Source of the DNA: Alkalimonas delamerensis
GTDB lineage: Bacteria; Pseudomonadota; Gammaproteobacteria; Enterobacterales; Alteromonadaceae
Assembly (NCBI RefSeq): GCF_030717955.1
Contig: NZ_JAUZVY010000001.1
Location: forward strand, 124,001 to 188,000
DNA length: 64,000 nucleotides
Direction of reading: 5' to 3'
Each line of letters starts with the position of its first letter. The first letter of the stretch is position 1. Of this stretch, positions 42,132 through 51,219 are shown in pieces. The translations under genes were made by a program, and so were the position numbers. The notes under the pieces are model-generated. The model was not told where the DNA came from. It worked only from the letters and a program-made list of their open reading frames with translations, and made no database searches.

Positions 42132-43452
42132 GAATAACAAAAACATCAGTTTTATCGGCTTGGCAGCGCTGCTGTTATGCAGTTGGTCCAGCTGGCTGCT
42201 GGCTGCCGGCAACGAAGTTAAAAGTATTCGGATTTGGCCTTCGCCCGAAAATACCCGGGTGGTGTTTGATTTGGCTGCAGCCCCGGAACACCGTAGCTTT
42301 GCGCTCGATAACCCGGATCGCTTTGTCATTGATTTGCGCCAAAGTCGGTCTCAGCCAAGGTTGCCCGCTGCCAGCGGTGAAGCCAGTCTGATTCAAAGCA
42401 TCCGCTCAAGTTACACTGCCAGCAATCAAACCCTGCGCATTGTGCTGGACTTATCCGACAAAGCCAGTGCCAGCGTTTTCAGTTTGCCGCCAACAGGGCC
42501 TTACGGTCATCGTCTGGTGGTCGATTTCAAAGGCGAACAGCGTGAGCTGCCGGTGGCGCAGGCCAGAGCTCAGCGCCAACCCGGCCGTGATATCATTATT
42601 GCCATCGATGCCGGCCATGGCGGGGAAGACCCCGGCTCGATAGGTCCGGCAGGTACCTTCGAAAAGAACCTGACCTTGCCGATTGCCCGCCGGCTGGCTG
42701 AGCTGATCAACAACGAGCCAGGCATGAAAGCGGTGATGGTCCGTACCGGCGATTACTTTGTGCATTTGAACCGTCGTACCGACATCGCCCGCGAGTTGCA
42801 GGCCGACCTGCTGGTATCGATCCATGCCGATGCCTTTACCTCGCCACAGCCACGGGGCGCTGCGGTCTGGGTGTTGTCGCTGCGCCGTGCTACTTCAGAA
42901 GTTGGCCGCATGCTGGAGCAAAAAGAGCGGCACTCCGAGCTGCTGGGCGGGGTGGGTGAAATTATCCGCGATTCGGCGCAGGAGCGCTACCTGGCACAAA
43001 CCGTGTTGGATTTGTCGATGAATCATTCCATGGTGTCGGCGCATCAGGCCGCGACCCATGTGTTGGCGGAGCTGGGCCAGATTACCCGGCTGCACCGGCG
43101 GGAGCCGCAGGCGGCCAGTCTGGCGGTGTTGCGCTCGCCGGATATTCCCTCCATTCTGGTGGAAGTGGGCTTTATCTCCAACCCGCAAGAAGAACAGCAG
43201 CTGCGGACCAGCCAACATCAGCAACGGCTGGCCCAGTCGATGTTTCAGGGGTTGCGGCGGCATTTTAGGGAGTCGCCACCGGCCGACTCACTCTTTGCGC
43301 AGCATCGTTCCCGTGAGCATCGGGTGCAGCGTGGTGAATCGCTGTCGCTGGTGGCGCAGCGTTACAATGTGACTGTTGAGGCTTTGCGCCAACACAATCA
43401 ACTCAGTGGCGATACCATTCGTATTGGCCAGGTACTGCGGATTCCCGACTGA
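42124..43452 (+). CDS. amiB: N-acetylmuramoyl-L-alanine amidase AmiB
   Basis: A 442-residue periplasmic cell-separation amidase. It has a signal peptide (about 1-27), an AMIN domain for peptidoglycan/septal targeting (about 32-130), a zinc amidase_3 catalytic domain (about 155-380; IIAIDAGHGGEDPGSIG, VSIHADAFTS, VEVGFISNP) and a C-terminal LysM domain (about 397-440; HRVQRGESLSLVAQRYNV). It splits septal peptidoglycan when activated by EnvC/NlpD-type factors. A single LysM repeat is present. Its stop overlaps the mutL start by one base. Confidence 0.95.
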   Translation: MTKNNKNISFIGLAALLLCSWSSWLLAAGNEVKSIRIWPSPENTRVVFDLAAAPEHRSFALDNPDRFVIDLRQSRSQPRLPAASGEASLIQSIRSSYTASNQTLRIVLDLSDKASASVFSLPPTGPYGHRLVVDFKGEQRELPVAQARAQRQPGRDIIIAIDAGHGGEDPGSIGPAGTFEKNLTLPIARRLAELINNEPGMKAVMVRTGDYFVHLNRRTDIARELQADLLVSIHADAFTSPQPRGAAVWVLSLRRATSEVGRMLEQKERHSELLGGVGEIIRDSAQERYLAQTVLDLSMNHSMVSAHQAATHVLAELGQITRLHRREPQAASLAVLRSPDIPSILVEVGFISNPQEEQQLRTSQHQQRLAQSMFQGLRRHFRESPPADSLFAQHRSREHRVQRGESLSLVAQRYNVTVEALRQHNQLSGDTIRIGQVLRIPD

Positions 43453-45209
43453 TGCCGATTCAGATTTTGCCGCCGCAGCTGGCCAATCAGATTGCTGCCG
43501 GCGAGGTGGTTGAGCGTCCTGCTTCTGTCGTCAAAGAGCTGGTTGAAAATGCACTGGATGCCGGCGCCCACCAAATCGACATCGAGATTGAAAAAGGCGG
43601 CGCCCGTTTAATCCGTATTCGTGACGATGGTTGTGGCATTGCACAGCATGAGCTGACGCTGGCGCTGAGCCGTCACGCCACCAGTAAAATCAGCAGTTTG
43701 GATGATCTGGAGCAAATAGTCAGCTTGGGCTTTCGTGGCGAGGCGCTGGCCAGTATCAGCTCGGTCGCCAGGCTAAGCCTGACATCCCGCCCGCAAACTC
43801 AGGACACCGCCTGGCAAGCCAGTGCCGAGGGCCGGGAGATGCAGGTGCAGTTAAAACCTGCGGCCCACCCGGTTGGCAGCACGGTCGAGGTGCTGGATTT
43901 GTTCTTTAACACCCCGGCCCGTCGCAAGTTTCTTCGTACCGAGAAAACCGAGTTTTTCCATATTGATGAGCTGATCAAGCGGCTGGCGCTGAGTCGCTTT
44001 GACGTCGGCTGGACGCTCAGTCACAACGGTCAGGTGCTGCGGCGATTAAAGCCTGCTACGGATCAGGACCGACAGTTGCAACGGGTCGCCACCTTGTGTG
44101 GCCGCCGTTTCGGTGACAGCGCTTGCTGGATTGAGAATCAGCACCAGGGGTTGCGGCTCTGGGGCTGGCTGTTGCCGCCGGCGGCCATCGAGCGTCAGAG
44201 CAATTGCCAGTACAGTTACGTCAATGGCCGGATGATGCGCGATAAGTTGCTGAATCATGCCATTCGGCAGGCCTATGGGGACTTACTGACGCAGGAACAG
44301 CAGCCGGCTTTTGTGCTTTTTCTGGAGTTGCCGGCCTCGGAGGTGGACGTCAATGTGCATCCTGCCAAACACGAGGTGCGTTTTCATCAGGCCCGGCTGG
44401 TGCACGACTTTGTCAGCTCTGCACTGGAAAATGCCTTGCGTCAGCTTGCCCCCGAGTCGCTGACTCAGTCAGCTGCTATCGATACCCCGGCGTTGGCAGA
44501 GCCAGCGCACCTTGGGCAGCCAGTTGCTCAGCAGCGCCCTGCCAGTGACCACGGGGCAGCCGTCGCCGCCACTGCTGGCCGCGGCGCTATCCATCGCAGC
44601 TCATCCTATCCGGCGAACCGACCCGCTAGCAGCGAGGTAGCCCGCCAACTGCGTTACCTGGACCAGCTGAAAGAAAATCCCCAGCCGGGCTATGTGATGG
44701 CCCCTGCTGCGCCTTGCGAGGAAGCGCCAGGTCCAGCCCCTTCGTTGCTGGTGGTTGAGAATCGTTTTGTGGTGTTGCCAGAGAGGGATGGCTTGCAGCT
44801 GCGCAGCATCGCCAAAGCTCTGGCTCAACTCAGTCCCCGGCAATCTGTTTCTAAAGCGCTGCTGATCCCGCTGCGGCTGAAGCTGGCCGATGAGGAAGTG
44901 CAGCTACTGCAGCAACTGGCAACCGACTTGGCGCAGACGGGTTTTGATTTGGTACTGCACGACAAGCTGTTAATTGTCCGGGCTGTGCCGCTCTGGCTGC
45001 AGCAGAGCCCCTTGGCACAATGCTTGCTGCCTTTTTGCCAACTGTGGCAGCAGGCTGGCCTGGCAGCTGGGTGCGATATGCTGCTAAAGGCGCATTGGCT
45101 GGATGTTGGTTTTTTGGCAGACTTGCTGCCAGAGCTGCTAACAACTGAGCTGGCCGATGCTGCGGTACCTCTTGATCTCAGCCCGGCCATCCAGGCGTTG
45201 GAGGTGTAG
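43452..45209 (+). CDS. mutL: DNA mismatch repair protein MutL
   Basis: A 585-residue GHKL ATPase linking MutS to MutH/UvrD. The N-terminal ATPase has KELVENALDAGAHQI, DDGCGI and LGFRGEALASIS; PARRKFLRTEKTE follows near 155. An Ala/Pro-rich linker (about 340-430) leads to the dimerisation domain. The C-terminal part lacks the DQHAxxERxxYE endonuclease motif, as in methyl-directed gammaproteobacterial MutL. It starts on the last base of the amiB stop (TGATG). Confidence 0.96.
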   Translation: MPIQILPPQLANQIAAGEVVERPASVVKELVENALDAGAHQIDIEIEKGGARLIRIRDDGCGIAQHELTLALSRHATSKISSLDDLEQIVSLGFRGEALASISSVARLSLTSRPQTQDTAWQASAEGREMQVQLKPAAHPVGSTVEVLDLFFNTPARRKFLRTEKTEFFHIDELIKRLALSRFDVGWTLSHNGQVLRRLKPATDQDRQLQRVATLCGRRFGDSACWIENQHQGLRLWGWLLPPAAIERQSNCQYSYVNGRMMRDKLLNHAIRQAYGDLLTQEQQPAFVLFLELPASEVDVNVHPAKHEVRFHQARLVHDFVSSALENALRQLAPESLTQSAAIDTPALAEPAHLGQPVAQQRPASDHGAAVAATAGRGAIHRSSSYPANRPASSEVARQLRYLDQLKENPQPGYVMAPAAPCEEAPGPAPSLLVVENRFVVLPERDGLQLRSIAKALAQLSPRQSVSKALLIPLRLKLADEEVQLLQQLATDLAQTGFDLVLHDKLLIVRAVPLWLQQSPLAQCLLPFCQLWQQAGLAAGCDMLLKAHWLDVGFLADLLPELLTTELADAAVPLDLSPAIQALEV

Positions 45210-45210
45210 C

Positions 45211-46131
45211 ATGCAGCCGCCACTGATTTTTTTAATGGGGCCAACGGCCTCCGGTAAAACCGATCTGGCGCTGGCGCTGGCACGGGAGTTGCCGGTCGAT
45301 ATTATCAGTGTCGACAGTGCACTGATCTATCGGGGCATGGACATTGGTACAGCCAAACCCAGCGTGGAAGAGCAGGCGCTGGCACCGCACTACCTGATTG
45401 ATATTAAAGATCCGGTGGAAGCCTACTCGGCGGCTGATTTTCGCAGCGATGCGCTGGCTTGCATTGAGCGCAGTTACCAGCAAGGCCGGCAACCGGTGCT
45501 GGTGGGGGGCACCATGCTGTACTTTAAAGCCTTGTTGCAGGGCATTTCGCCCTTGCCTGCGGCCGATCCGAACATTCGGGCAGAGCTGGAGCAAGAAGCG
45601 CAAAAAAAAGGTTGGCAGGCATTGCACCAGGAACTTTCGGGCATTGACCCGGTCTCAGCTGCCCGGATACATCCAAATGATCCGCAGCGGATTAACCGGG
45701 CGCTGGAGGTTTACCGCATCAGCGGCAAAACCATGACGGAGCTAACCGCGCAACAAGGCGCAGCCTTGCCGTACCCGGTGCAGCAATTTGCCATCGCGCC
45801 GACCGATCGGGCCGAGCTGCACCAGCGTATAGCATTACGCTTTGAGCAGATGTTGGCAGCAGGCTTTGAGCAGGAAGTGCAGCAATTACGTCAGCGTGGC
45901 GATTTGCACCTGCAACTGCCTTCGATGCGTTGTGTCGGCTATCGGCAGATGTGGCAGTATCTGGATGGCGAGTTGAATGCAGAACAACTGCTGGAGCAAG
46001 GCATTGCCGCTACCCGGCAATTGGCCAAGCGCCAGCTCACTTGGTTGCGGGGCTGGTCAGATGTGAACTGGTTGAAAACAGAAGCAAAACCGAGCGAAAA
46101 CTTGCAAGCAGTGTTATCTTCGCTAAGCTAA
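45211..46131 (+). CDS. miaA: tRNA dimethylallyltransferase
   Basis: A 306-residue enzyme adding dimethylallyl to A37 of UNN-decoding tRNAs. The P-loop is MGPTASGKTDLALALA (about 8-23), followed by VDSALIYRGMDIGTAKP (about 34-50), YLIDIKDP and VGGTMLYFKAL (about 96-106). The start is ATG 45211, one base after the mutL stop and preceded by GGAGGTG. It lies in the conserved mutL-miaA-hfq order. Confidence 0.96.
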   Translation: MQPPLIFLMGPTASGKTDLALALARELPVDIISVDSALIYRGMDIGTAKPSVEEQALAPHYLIDIKDPVEAYSAADFRSDALACIERSYQQGRQPVLVGGTMLYFKALLQGISPLPAADPNIRAELEQEAQKKGWQALHQELSGIDPVSAARIHPNDPQRINRALEVYRISGKTMTELTAQQGAALPYPVQQFAIAPTDRAELHQRIALRFEQMLAAGFEQEVQQLRQRGDLHLQLPSMRCVGYRQMWQYLDGELNAEQLLEQGIAATRQLAKRQLTWLRGWSDVNWLKTEAKPSENLQAVLSSLS

Positions 46132-46227
46132 ATTTGGCATGCAAAAAAATAAAGTCGGTTCTGCAACTTGAAAAAATCGAAACAAACCATAAATCTAGCG
46201 GACTTATAACAATAAGGAATGCGGCAC

Positions 46228-46488
46228 ATGGCAAAAGGCCAATCATTACAGGATCCTTTCCTGAACACTTTACGGCGGGAGCGTATCCCGGTTTCTATTT
46301 ATCTGGTCAATGGCATTAAATTGCAGGGGCAGGTTGAGTCGTTCGACCAATTTGTCATTTTGCTGAAGAATACCGTCAGTCAGATGGTGTACAAGCATGC
46401 CATTTCTACTGTGGTGCCTTCACGGGCAGTAAATACCATGATGGCTCATGCCAACAGTGGGAATGACTCTGACGAATCAGACGATTAA
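46228..46488 (+). CDS. hfq: RNA chaperone Hfq
   Basis: An 86-residue Sm-like hexamer subunit that pairs small RNAs with mRNAs. Sm1 is IPVSIYLVNGIKLQGQVES and Sm2 is YKHAISTVVPSR, with Q8, F42, Y55 and K56 equivalents present. The acidic C-terminal tail (NDSDESDD) is short, unlike the longer enterobacterial tail. ATG 46228 is chosen because AAGGA lies nine bases upstream; the ATG at 46219 would touch it. Its presence fits the small-RNA candidate at 7072. Confidence 0.97.
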   Translation: MAKGQSLQDPFLNTLRRERIPVSIYLVNGIKLQGQVESFDQFVILLKNTVSQMVYKHAISTVVPSRAVNTMMAHANSGNDSDESDD

Positions 46489-47812
46489 GTCTGTTGCATC
46501 TACTGAGCAAGACAGGTTCGCAACTGCGGTGACAGAGCAGGAGCGGGCCGTCTTGGTTCAGGTTAGCTTTTCAGCACAGACTCCGCGTGACAGCTTGCAA
46601 GAGCTGGTGTTGCTCGCTCGTACCGCAGGCGTTGCTGTGGTCGATACTTTGTGCTGCCGTCGACAGCGGCCAGACAGCCGTTACTTTGTCGGCTCGGGTA
46701 TAGCCGAGTCCTTGGCGCAGCGTGTCGAGGCAGAAGCCTTGACAGTGCTGATTTTCAATCACGAACTTAGTCCTGCCCAAACCCGCAATCTGGAGCGTTG
46801 CTGTCAGTGCCGGGTCATTGATCGCACCACTCTCATTCTGGACATATTTTCTCAACGCGCCCGCAGCTATGAAGGCAAGCTGCAGGTCGAGCTGGCGCAG
46901 CTGCGTCATCTGTCATCCCGCCTGGTGCGGGGGTGGGACAATGCCGAACGGCAAAAAGGCGGCATTGGTCTGCGCGGACCGGGTGAAACCCAGCTGGAAA
47001 CCGATCGGCGTTTGTTGCGTCAGCGCATGACCGCACTGCGCCAGCGTCTGGAAAAGCTAAGCCGGCAGCGTGAGCAGGGACGGCAGGCCAGACAAAGGGC
47101 TGCCGTACCGGTATTGTCCCTGGTAGGCTATACCAATGCCGGCAAATCCTCGTTATTTAATCGCTTAACAGAGGCCAATGTGCATGCGGCCGATCAGTTG
47201 TTCGCAACTCTGGACCCGACTTTACGCCGGCTGGAGCTGACGCAGTTTGGTACCGTGGTGCTGGCCGATACTGTTGGTTTTATTCGCGACCTGCCACACG
47301 ATCTGGTTGCTGCCTTCCAATCCACCTTGCAAGAAAGCCGCGATGCCGATTTGCTGCTGTTGGTGGTGGACTATGCCGACCCGGATCATCCAGCTAAGTT
47401 GGCGCAGGTGCAAAAAGTGCTGGCTGAGATTGATGCTGCTGCAGTACCCCAGCTGCTGGTGTGGAATAAAATTGATCAAGCCGAGCTGGCACCCCGTATA
47501 GATTACGATGCTGAAGGGCAGCCGAGCGCTGTCTATGTGTCGGCTCAAAGTGGGGCTGGTTTCTCTATATTGCTGGAAGCAATTAGCCAGCGGTTAGCGC
47601 GTCACCATCTGGAGCTGCAGCTTCGGTTGCCAGCCGATGCCGGTCTCTGGCGTGCGCGTTTGCATCAACTTCAGGCGGTGCAGCAAGAGCGCTTTAACGA
47701 CGAAGGGGCGACTGAGCTGCTGGTAAGGCTGTCGATCGCCGACTGGGGACGCTTGTTGCAACAAAGTCGGGGTGTGCTGGAAAACTATATCGTCAGCGAA
47801 TCGCTTTTTTGA
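46463..47812 (+). CDS. hflX: Ribosome-splitting GTPase HflX
   Basis: A 449-residue GTPase that rescues stalled or heat-damaged ribosomes. The N-terminal HflX domain (about 25-185) includes SRYFVGSGIAESLAQ and the GIGLRGPGETQLETDRR signature. The G domain has G1 GYTNAGKSSLFN (about 216), G3 DTVGFIRDLPH (about 263) and G4 WNKID (about 333). The start is uncertain: ATG 46463 overlaps hfq by 26 bp, and GTG 46529, nearer the conserved part, is the alternative. Confidence 0.93.
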   Translation: MTLTNQTIKSVASTEQDRFATAVTEQERAVLVQVSFSAQTPRDSLQELVLLARTAGVAVVDTLCCRRQRPDSRYFVGSGIAESLAQRVEAEALTVLIFNHELSPAQTRNLERCCQCRVIDRTTLILDIFSQRARSYEGKLQVELAQLRHLSSRLVRGWDNAERQKGGIGLRGPGETQLETDRRLLRQRMTALRQRLEKLSRQREQGRQARQRAAVPVLSLVGYTNAGKSSLFNRLTEANVHAADQLFATLDPTLRRLELTQFGTVVLADTVGFIRDLPHDLVAAFQSTLQESRDADLLLLVVDYADPDHPAKLAQVQKVLAEIDAAAVPQLLVWNKIDQAELAPRIDYDAEGQPSAVYVSAQSGAGFSILLEAISQRLARHHLELQLRLPADAGLWRARLHQLQAVQQERFNDEGATELLVRLSIADWGRLLQQSRGVLENYIVSESLF

Positions 47813-47848
47813 TACATTAACGCAAATTACAATTGAGTGGAGTAGACC

Positions 47849-49006
47849 ATGGCTTGGAACGAGCCGGGCAAGAATGGCAAGGATAACGATCCCTGGAAAC
47901 AGGGTGGTCGTGATCAGGGCCCGCCCGATTTAGATGAAGTGTTTCGTAACTTTGGTAAAAAGTTTGGTGGAATTTTTGGTGGCTCCGGTGGGGGCAGCCA
48001 AGGCTCATCGGGCGGTGGCTCGGCCTCAACCTTGTTGCTGCTGGTGGCCATTGTCGCTGCGCTGGTTTGGGCTTTCAGTGGTTTTTACACCATTAAGGAG
48101 TCCGAGCGTGGCGTGATTTTGCGCTTTGGTCAGTTCCATACCGAAGTCGGGCCTGGTATTCACTGGAAACCGACCTTCATTGATCAGGTGCGTCCGGTGG
48201 ACTTAACCAGCGTTCGCTCCTTCCGTACCGATGGCTTTATGCTAACGCAGGATCAAAACCTGGTTCGGGTCACTTTCGAGGTGCAGTACCGGGTGTTTGA
48301 TGCCCGCGCTTACCTGTTCTCAGTAGTCAATGCTGACAACAGCCTGCAAGAGGCTACCGATGCCGCTTTGCGTTTTGTCATTGGTCACTCGCTGATGGAT
48401 GATGTTCTGACCCGGGGCCGGGAAGTGGTGCGGCAAAACACCCGTCAGGAGCTGGAAACCATCATTACGCCATACCGCATGGGTCTGGTACTGGTGGATG
48501 TCAACTTCCGTGATGCCCGTCCGCCTGAAGAAGTTCGTGATGCCTTTGACGATGCCATCGCTGCACAGGAAGATCAGGAGCGCTTTGTGCGTGAAGCGGA
48601 AGCTTATGCCCGTGAAATCGAGCCTCGTGCGCGTGGTCAGGTCAACCGTATCATGCAAGAAGCAGAAGCCTACCGTCAGCAAGTAATTCTTCGTGCTCAG
48701 GGTGAAGTGGCGCGCTTCGAGCAGTTGCTGCCTCAGTACCTGGCAGCCCCACGGGTAACTCGTGAACGTCTGTACCTGGAAACCATGGAAGAAGTCTTTA
48801 GCAACACCTCGAAGGTAATGGTGGATGTGTCCAGTGGCAACAACATCATGTATCTGCCGTTGGATCAGATGCTCAAAGGTGGTTCGACTTCGGGTTCCTC
48901 CAGTGCACTACCGGTGACGCCACCGCGTAACCTGCAGGACTCGCAGAACACCGCCCCGCGCCAGGATGGGATCCGTGGCAGCACCAGTCGTGATGGGAGA
49001 CGTTAA
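47849..49006 (+). CDS. hflK: FtsH protease modulator HflK
   Basis: A 385-residue inner-membrane SPFH/prohibitin protein. The N-terminus is Gly/Asp/Pro-rich (about 1-60) and cytoplasmic; one membrane helix (about 62-82) is followed by the SPFH domain (ESERGVILRFGQFHTEVGPG) and a charged coiled-coil (about 240-300). With HflC it forms a cage around FtsH and restricts its access to membrane substrates. It starts 36 bp after hflX and four bases separate it from hflC. Confidence 0.96.
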   Translation: MAWNEPGKNGKDNDPWKQGGRDQGPPDLDEVFRNFGKKFGGIFGGSGGGSQGSSGGGSASTLLLLVAIVAALVWAFSGFYTIKESERGVILRFGQFHTEVGPGIHWKPTFIDQVRPVDLTSVRSFRTDGFMLTQDQNLVRVTFEVQYRVFDARAYLFSVVNADNSLQEATDAALRFVIGHSLMDDVLTRGREVVRQNTRQELETIITPYRMGLVLVDVNFRDARPPEEVRDAFDDAIAAQEDQERFVREAEAYAREIEPRARGQVNRIMQEAEAYRQQVILRAQGEVARFEQLLPQYLAAPRVTRERLYLETMEEVFSNTSKVMVDVSSGNNIMYLPLDQMLKGGSTSGSSSALPVTPPRNLQDSQNTAPRQDGIRGSTSRDGRR

Positions 49007-49009
49007 GCC

Positions 49010-49891
49010 ATGAAAAACCTAATCGTAGCAATTTTAGTGGTGGCTGGTCTGATTGTTTCTTCGGCACTTTTTGTGGTGCCGGAAGGCGAGCGCGCCATTG
49101 TCATCCAATTTGGTAAAATTCAGCGGGATGCTGCCGGTGATGTACGGACCTTTGAGCCGGGTCTTCACTTTAAGATCCCATTGATTGAAACCGTCCGTAA
49201 ACTGGATGCCCGGGTGCAAACCCTGGATGATCCGGCCGACCGTTTTGTCACCGCCGAGAAAAAAGACTTGTTGGTCAACAGTTACGTGAAGTGGCGTATC
49301 CGGGATTTCGGCCAGTATTTCTTGAGTACCGGTGGCAACACCCGTCAGGCCGAAGTGCTGTTGCGACAGTACATCAACAACGGCCTTCGGACGGAGTTTG
49401 GTACCCGCACCATTCCGGAAATTGTTTCCGGCGAGCGGACCGAGCTGATGGAAAGCGCCTTGCAGCAAGCCGGTATTGCTGCCAACGAGCTGGGAATTGA
49501 AGTGATTGATGTGCGGGTGAAGCAAATCAACCTGCCGGATGAAATCAGCAATTCCATCTTTGCCCGGATGCGGGCAGAGCGTCAGGCGGTCGCGCGTGAG
49601 CACCGGTCCCGTGGTATGGAAGAAGCTGAAAAAATCCGTGCCGACGTCGATGCCCGGGTCACGGTTATGTTGGCCGATGCCGAGCGTAACTCCCGCACCG
49701 TTCGCGGTGATGGCGATGCTCAGGCAGCCAACATCTACGCTGAAACCTACAACAAGGATGCCGAGTTCTTCTCGTTCATCCGTAGTATGGAAGCCTACAA
49801 ACGCAGCTTCCGCAGCAAAGATGATGTGCTGGTGATTCAGCCGGATAGCGACTTCTTCCGTCATATGAAAACCGTTCAGGGACGGCCGTAA
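49010..49891 (+). CDS. hflC: FtsH protease modulator HflC
   Basis: A 293-residue partner of HflK. The N-terminal membrane helix (about 1-22) is followed by the SPFH domain (FVVPEGERAIVIQFG, GLHFKIPLIETVRKLDARVQ) and a C-terminal helical region with MRAERQAVAREHRSRGMEEAEKIRA-type charged coil (about 185-235). It ends the tsaE-to-hflC operon; a terminator follows 33 bp after the stop. Confidence 0.96.
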   Translation: MKNLIVAILVVAGLIVSSALFVVPEGERAIVIQFGKIQRDAAGDVRTFEPGLHFKIPLIETVRKLDARVQTLDDPADRFVTAEKKDLLVNSYVKWRIRDFGQYFLSTGGNTRQAEVLLRQYINNGLRTEFGTRTIPEIVSGERTELMESALQQAGIAANELGIEVIDVRVKQINLPDEISNSIFARMRAERQAVAREHRSRGMEEAEKIRADVDARVTVMLADAERNSRTVRGDGDAQAANIYAETYNKDAEFFSFIRSMEAYKRSFRSKDDVLVIQPDSDFFRHMKTVQGRP

Positions 49892-49924
49892 CAGGACATC
49901 GGCCTGTTATCAGAACTGAAACCC

Positions 49925-49949
49925 AAAAGGCCCTGCGGGGCCTTTTTTT
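49925..49949 (+). terminator. Intrinsic terminator after hflC
   Basis: AAAAGGCCC / GGGCCTTTT (loop TGC) with a T run, immediately before the class V aminotransferase gene. Confidence 0.86.
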
Positions 49950-49962
49950 GCAGGTAAGAGCC

Positions 49963-51138
49963 ATGTATCAGCATTTGTACCAACACTTTTTGCAAGGCCA
50001 TAGCGGCAAACAACATTTTGTCAGTCATTCGCATCATTTCTGGCCCGATGTGACTCGCCAGGCCATGTTGGATTACTGGGATCTCAGTGCCAGGCACTCG
50101 GACGAAAAATGGCAGCAGGTGTTTGGCCAGGTGCTGCCACAGACGCAGCAGCTGCTGGCGGAGCAGTTGGGCAGCCAGCAACCGCAGCAACTGGTGTTTG
50201 CTCCCAACACCCATGAGTTGGTGATGCGGCTGCTCAGTTGCTTTGATTGGCGACAGCCGATCCGTATTTTGACCACCGACAGCGAGTTTTACAGTTTTCA
50301 GCGTCAGGTGAGCCGGATGCAAGAAGCCGCGCTGGTCGAGCTGACGGTGGTGCCCACCGAGCCTTTTGCCGATTTTGAGCAGCGCTTTGCAGCAGCAGCT
50401 GCGGCGCAGCCTTTTGAGCTGATTTTTTGCAGTCAGGTGTTTTTTAATTCCGGCGTGGCGCTATGCGATCTGACCGCCTTTGTGCAGCAATTGGCAGCGG
50501 TATCGGATGCGATGATCGCCATCGACGGCTACCATGCGTTTATGGCATTGCCGTTGGCGTTAGCGCCGATAGAAGATCGCATTTTTTATCTGGCGGGCAG
50601 TTACAAATACGCCCAGGCCGGTGAAGGCTGCTGCTTTATGCTCTGTCCGAAAGGGAACCACTACCGACCCATTTATACCGGCTGGTTTGCCGAGTTTGGT
50701 GCTTTAACGGAGGCCCGCAGCACCGAAGTACCTTACAGTCCTGATGGTTTTCGCTTTGCCGGAGCAACCATGGACTTTAGCGCTCTGTTTCGGCTGCGGG
50801 CTGTGTTGCAGCTGCTTCAACGCGAGCGCATCGACGTTTTGCAGATCCATCGCTATGTGCAGCAGCTGCAACAGCACTTTTTGCAGCAGTTAAGCCAGCT
50901 ACCGCAGCAGGCGCTTCGTCAGGAGCAGCTGTTGCTGCGCGATGTCAAGCAGCATGGCCATTTTCTGACCTTTGCGTTACCAACGGCAGAAGACGCTGCT
51001 GCTCTTGCTGAATTTTTAAAGCAAAATCATATCCTTACCGATTTTCGAGGCAATCGGCTGCGTTTTGGTTTTGCATTGTATCAGTGCGCTGAGCAGTTTG
51101 ACTTAGGCTGTCTGACACAGTATCGGCCAAAGGACTGA
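49963..51138 (+). CDS. Class V aminotransferase-fold PLP enzyme (kynureninase-like), substrate unknown
   Basis: A 391-residue fold-type I PLP protein. The conserved elements are FVSHSHHFWPDVTRQAM near the N-terminus, the cofactor-binding FAPNTHELVMRLL (about 81), the aspartate in AIDGYHAFMALP (about 185) and the PLP lysine in YLAGSYKYAQAGEGCCFM (about 211). The pattern DGYH/GSYKY resembles kynureninase-type and small uncharacterised aminotransferase V families rather than SufS. No kynurenine-pathway genes are nearby. The start ATG 49963 is chosen over an in-frame start at 49948 that lies inside the terminator T-run. Confidence 0.75.
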   Translation: MYQHLYQHFLQGHSGKQHFVSHSHHFWPDVTRQAMLDYWDLSARHSDEKWQQVFGQVLPQTQQLLAEQLGSQQPQQLVFAPNTHELVMRLLSCFDWRQPIRILTTDSEFYSFQRQVSRMQEAALVELTVVPTEPFADFEQRFAAAAAAQPFELIFCSQVFFNSGVALCDLTAFVQQLAAVSDAMIAIDGYHAFMALPLALAPIEDRIFYLAGSYKYAQAGEGCCFMLCPKGNHYRPIYTGWFAEFGALTEARSTEVPYSPDGFRFAGATMDFSALFRLRAVLQLLQRERIDVLQIHRYVQQLQQHFLQQLSQLPQQALRQEQLLLRDVKQHGHFLTFALPTAEDAAALAEFLKQNHILTDFRGNRLRFGFALYQCAEQFDLGCLTQYRPKD

Positions 51139-51219
51139 CTTTTTTTCAGCCATCCAGATGCAGTTTGCCAAGACTTTTGGTAGAATCCTCGCCTAATTTT
51201 TTTCCATGATGTAGGAACC

